7,412 nt of DNA from contig JALTUD010000040.1 of NCBI GenBank assembly GCA_027047735.1, positions 1 to 7,412 of the forward strand. The letters run 5' to 3'. The translations under genes were made by a program, and so were the position numbers. The stretch comes from Flavobacteriales bacterium. Lineage in GTDB: Bacteria; Bacteroidota; Bacteroidia; Flavobacteriales_D; Parvicellaceae. Positions 5,639 to 7,412 of this stretch are shown piece after piece; the first letter of the stretch is position 1, and every line of letters begins with the position of its first letter. The notes beneath the pieces were generated by a model, which made no database searches, was not told where the DNA came from, and saw only the letters and a program-made list of their open reading frames with translations.

Positions 5639-7412
5639 ATGAATAAGTCAGTACATTCTTTAAAAGGTATCTTACACAAAATTCCCATTCCCTTGCAAAT
5701 TACTCTAAAAGTATATTTGTTGGGAATGGGAATTTTTTCATTGTTTCGTATCATTCTGTTTCTATTCAATTGGGAAGACACCCAAGCACAGTCATTAACT
5801 GATGTCTTGACTAGTTTGTTTATCGGAATGCGTTTCGATACCACTATTTCCTGCTACATACTCGCAGTACCTTTGGTTGTATTGCTGACAAATTATTATC
5901 TGTTAAAATGGAATAAATTTCTGTTTTTGGTTTCAATACTATTCATTGCTGTTTTATACACCTTATCCTTTGCCGTAGAAGCAACCGATATTCCTTTCTT
6001 CAATCATTTTTTTGACCGTCTTAACATCTCCGTATTTCTTTGGAATAATAATGCAGACTTTGCCTTGGATATGTTATTTAAAGAATGGGAGTATTTAGGT
6101 TCTTTTCTTCTGTTTTTATCGGTTAGTTTTTTATTTTACCGCACCTTAATTCCCATTTATAAAAAATACTCTGTTTATTCAAAACCTGCCAACACACCTT
6201 TAATAGAACTAACTTATACACTTGTATTCTTAACGATTTTCTTTTTCTCATTAAGAGGTAAAATAAATTTTGATGTTCCTCCACTCGATACTCGCGACGC
6301 CTATCATAGCACTTACCCATTTGCCAATAAGATAACGTTAAACCCCGTATTTACTCTGTTGCGAAGTTTAATCGATTCTTTAGACCCCAAAAACAAAACA
6401 TTGCATCTAATTGATAATGAAAAAGCTGTTAAGAATGTTCAGCATTACCTGCAAATAAAAGAACAAAAATACGACAGCCCAATTGCTAGAGATGTCGTTC
6501 AACACTCAAAGCAACAACCAAATGTTGTCTTAATACTTATGGAAAGTATGACAAGACATAAAATGGGTAGATACGGTAATCCGTTAAACCTTACTCCAAA
6601 CTTGGATTCTCTGGCAAAAAACGGATTAGCATTTGACAAAATTTATTCAGCAGGTATCCATACCTATAACGGCATCTTTTCTACACTCTTTTCGTTTCCT
6701 GCGGTATATCGAAAACAACCTCTCAAAACCTCTCCGATTAAAGAGTACTACGGATTACCACAAGTACTGAAAGAAAAAGGATACAATACCAACTTTTTTA
6801 TCACCCACGATGAGCTTTTTGACAATGTCGGAGCTTTTTTAAGAGCTAATGGTTTTGATCGTGTTTACAGTGAAAAGGATTATCCTCAAGACAAAATACT
6901 GGGAACTTGGGGAGTTCCTGACGATTATCTTTTTGAATTTGGAACAGCCAAATTAAATGAGTTAGCCCAAGCAAAACACCCCTTCTTATCTGTGTTTTTG
7001 ACGTGTAGCGACCATTCACCTTATGTTATTCCTTCTTATTTTCAGCCCAAAAACAATAATGTATCCCAACAAATCGTAGAATATGCCGATTGGTCAATCG
7101 GTCAGTTTCTAAAATCTTGTTCAAAACAAGACTGGTTCGACAACACTCTTTTTGTATTTGTTGCCGACCATGGCCAACCTATGAATGTAGTTTACGATAT
7201 GCCTTTGGCGTTTAATCAAATTCCCTTTATTATTTATGCTCCCGATTTAATTCATCCGGAAAGCATTGATAATTTAGGATTACAAGTTGATGTTTTTCCT
7301 AGCATTATGGGAGTTTTGGAACAGTCCTACATCAATAACACTTTGGGAATAAATCTTAGAGAACAGAAAAGAGAGTTTGCTTTCTTTTCAGCCGATGATA
7401 AAATAGGAGTTC
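5639..7412 (+). CDS. LTA-synthase-family membrane protein with alkaline-phosphatase/sulfatase fold (3' end outside the window)
   Basis: The first 591 codons are present and open to the window edge. About five hydrophobic segments (near 24-44, 72-89, 93-112, 152-168, 188-205) are followed by a large extracytoplasmic catalytic domain, the layout of LtaS and related enzymes. The domain starts at NVVLILMESM (295-304), whose E302 is a metal ligand. Next come TPNLDSLAKNGLAFD (319-333) and SAGIHTYNGIFSTL (337-350), with T342 the expected nucleophile. Further landmarks are ITHDELFDN (388-396), GTWGVPDDY (422-430), TCSDHSPY (455-462; H459) and the metal site VADHGQ (508-513; D510, H511). All key residues seem intact. 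Family members transfer or cleave phosphoglycerol or phosphoethanolamine groups on envelope lipids and glycans. In a Gram-negative host true lipoteichoic acid is not expected, so the substrate is unknown. A TAA stop sits immediately before the ATG in the same frame, so no earlier start is possible. Confidence 0.92.
   Translation, partial: MNKSVHSLKGILHKIPIPLQITLKVYLLGMGIFSLFRIILFLFNWEDTQAQSLTDVLTSLFIGMRFDTTISCYILAVPLVVLLTNYYLLKWNKFLFLVSILFIAVLYTLSFAVEATDIPFFNHFFDRLNISVFLWNNNADFALDMLFKEWEYLGSFLLFLSVSFLFYRTLIPIYKKYSVYSKPANTPLIELTYTLVFLTIFFFSLRGKINFDVPPLDTRDAYHSTYPFANKITLNPVFTLLRSLIDSLDPKNKTLHLIDNEKAVKNVQHYLQIKEQKYDSPIARDVVQHSKQQPNVVLILMESMTRHKMGRYGNPLNLTPNLDSLAKNGLAFDKIYSAGIHTYNGIFSTLFSFPAVYRKQPLKTSPIKEYYGLPQVLKEKGYNTNFFITHDELFDNVGAFLRANGFDRVYSEKDYPQDKILGTWGVPDDYLFEFGTAKLNELAQAKHPFLSVFLTCSDHSPYVIPSYFQPKNNNVSQQIVEYADWSIGQFLKSCSKQDWFDNTLFVFVADHGQPMNVVYDMPLAFNQIPFIIYAPDLIHPESIDNLGLQVDVFPSIMGVLEQSYINNTLGINLREQKREFAFFSADDKIGV

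Overview
The window looks like a chromosomal segment of an AT-rich member of the Bacteroidota, most likely a flavobacterium-like species. Three things point that way: short -7 promoter boxes of the Bacteroidota type (TAnnTTTG), the absence of convincing Shine-Dalgarno sequences before the starts, and protein architectures common in that phylum (a 7TMR-DISM/SpoIIE phosphatase sensor and an LTA-synthase-like sulfatase-fold membrane enzyme). All genes read on the + strand.

Layout. Bases 2-571 hold the 3' part of rho, followed by a strong hairpin terminator. A gap of about 315 bases carries a -7 box and a small palindrome, and leads into the two-gene etfB-etfA operon (887-2569), which ends in another strong terminator. 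Bases 2717-4834 encode a 705-residue membrane sensor with a cytoplasmic PP2C-type phosphatase domain. Bases 4938-5123 encode a 61-residue single-pass membrane protein of unknown function, preceded by a perfect -7 box. Bases 5639-7412 hold the 5' part (591 codons) of an LTA-synthase-family membrane phosphotransferase/hydrolase that runs off the window.

The most unusual part is the 515-base gene-free stretch 5124-5638. It carries a structured extragenic element (about 5138-5330): two long hairpin arms set inside short closing helices, followed by a tail stem-loop. The TCCCTAACGC box and tail recur exactly 160 bases downstream. In that second copy the two arms are missing and the closing helices collapse into one continuous hairpin of about 13 pairs. 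This looks like a family of structured repeats or a non-coding RNA, not coding sequence.

The genes do not form one pathway. Rho is transcription termination, EtfBA is electron transfer from acyl-CoA-type dehydrogenases to the quinone pool, the DISM/SpoIIE protein is signal transduction, and the LTA-synthase-like enzyme acts on the envelope. Their separate promoters and terminators are consistent with independent transcription units.
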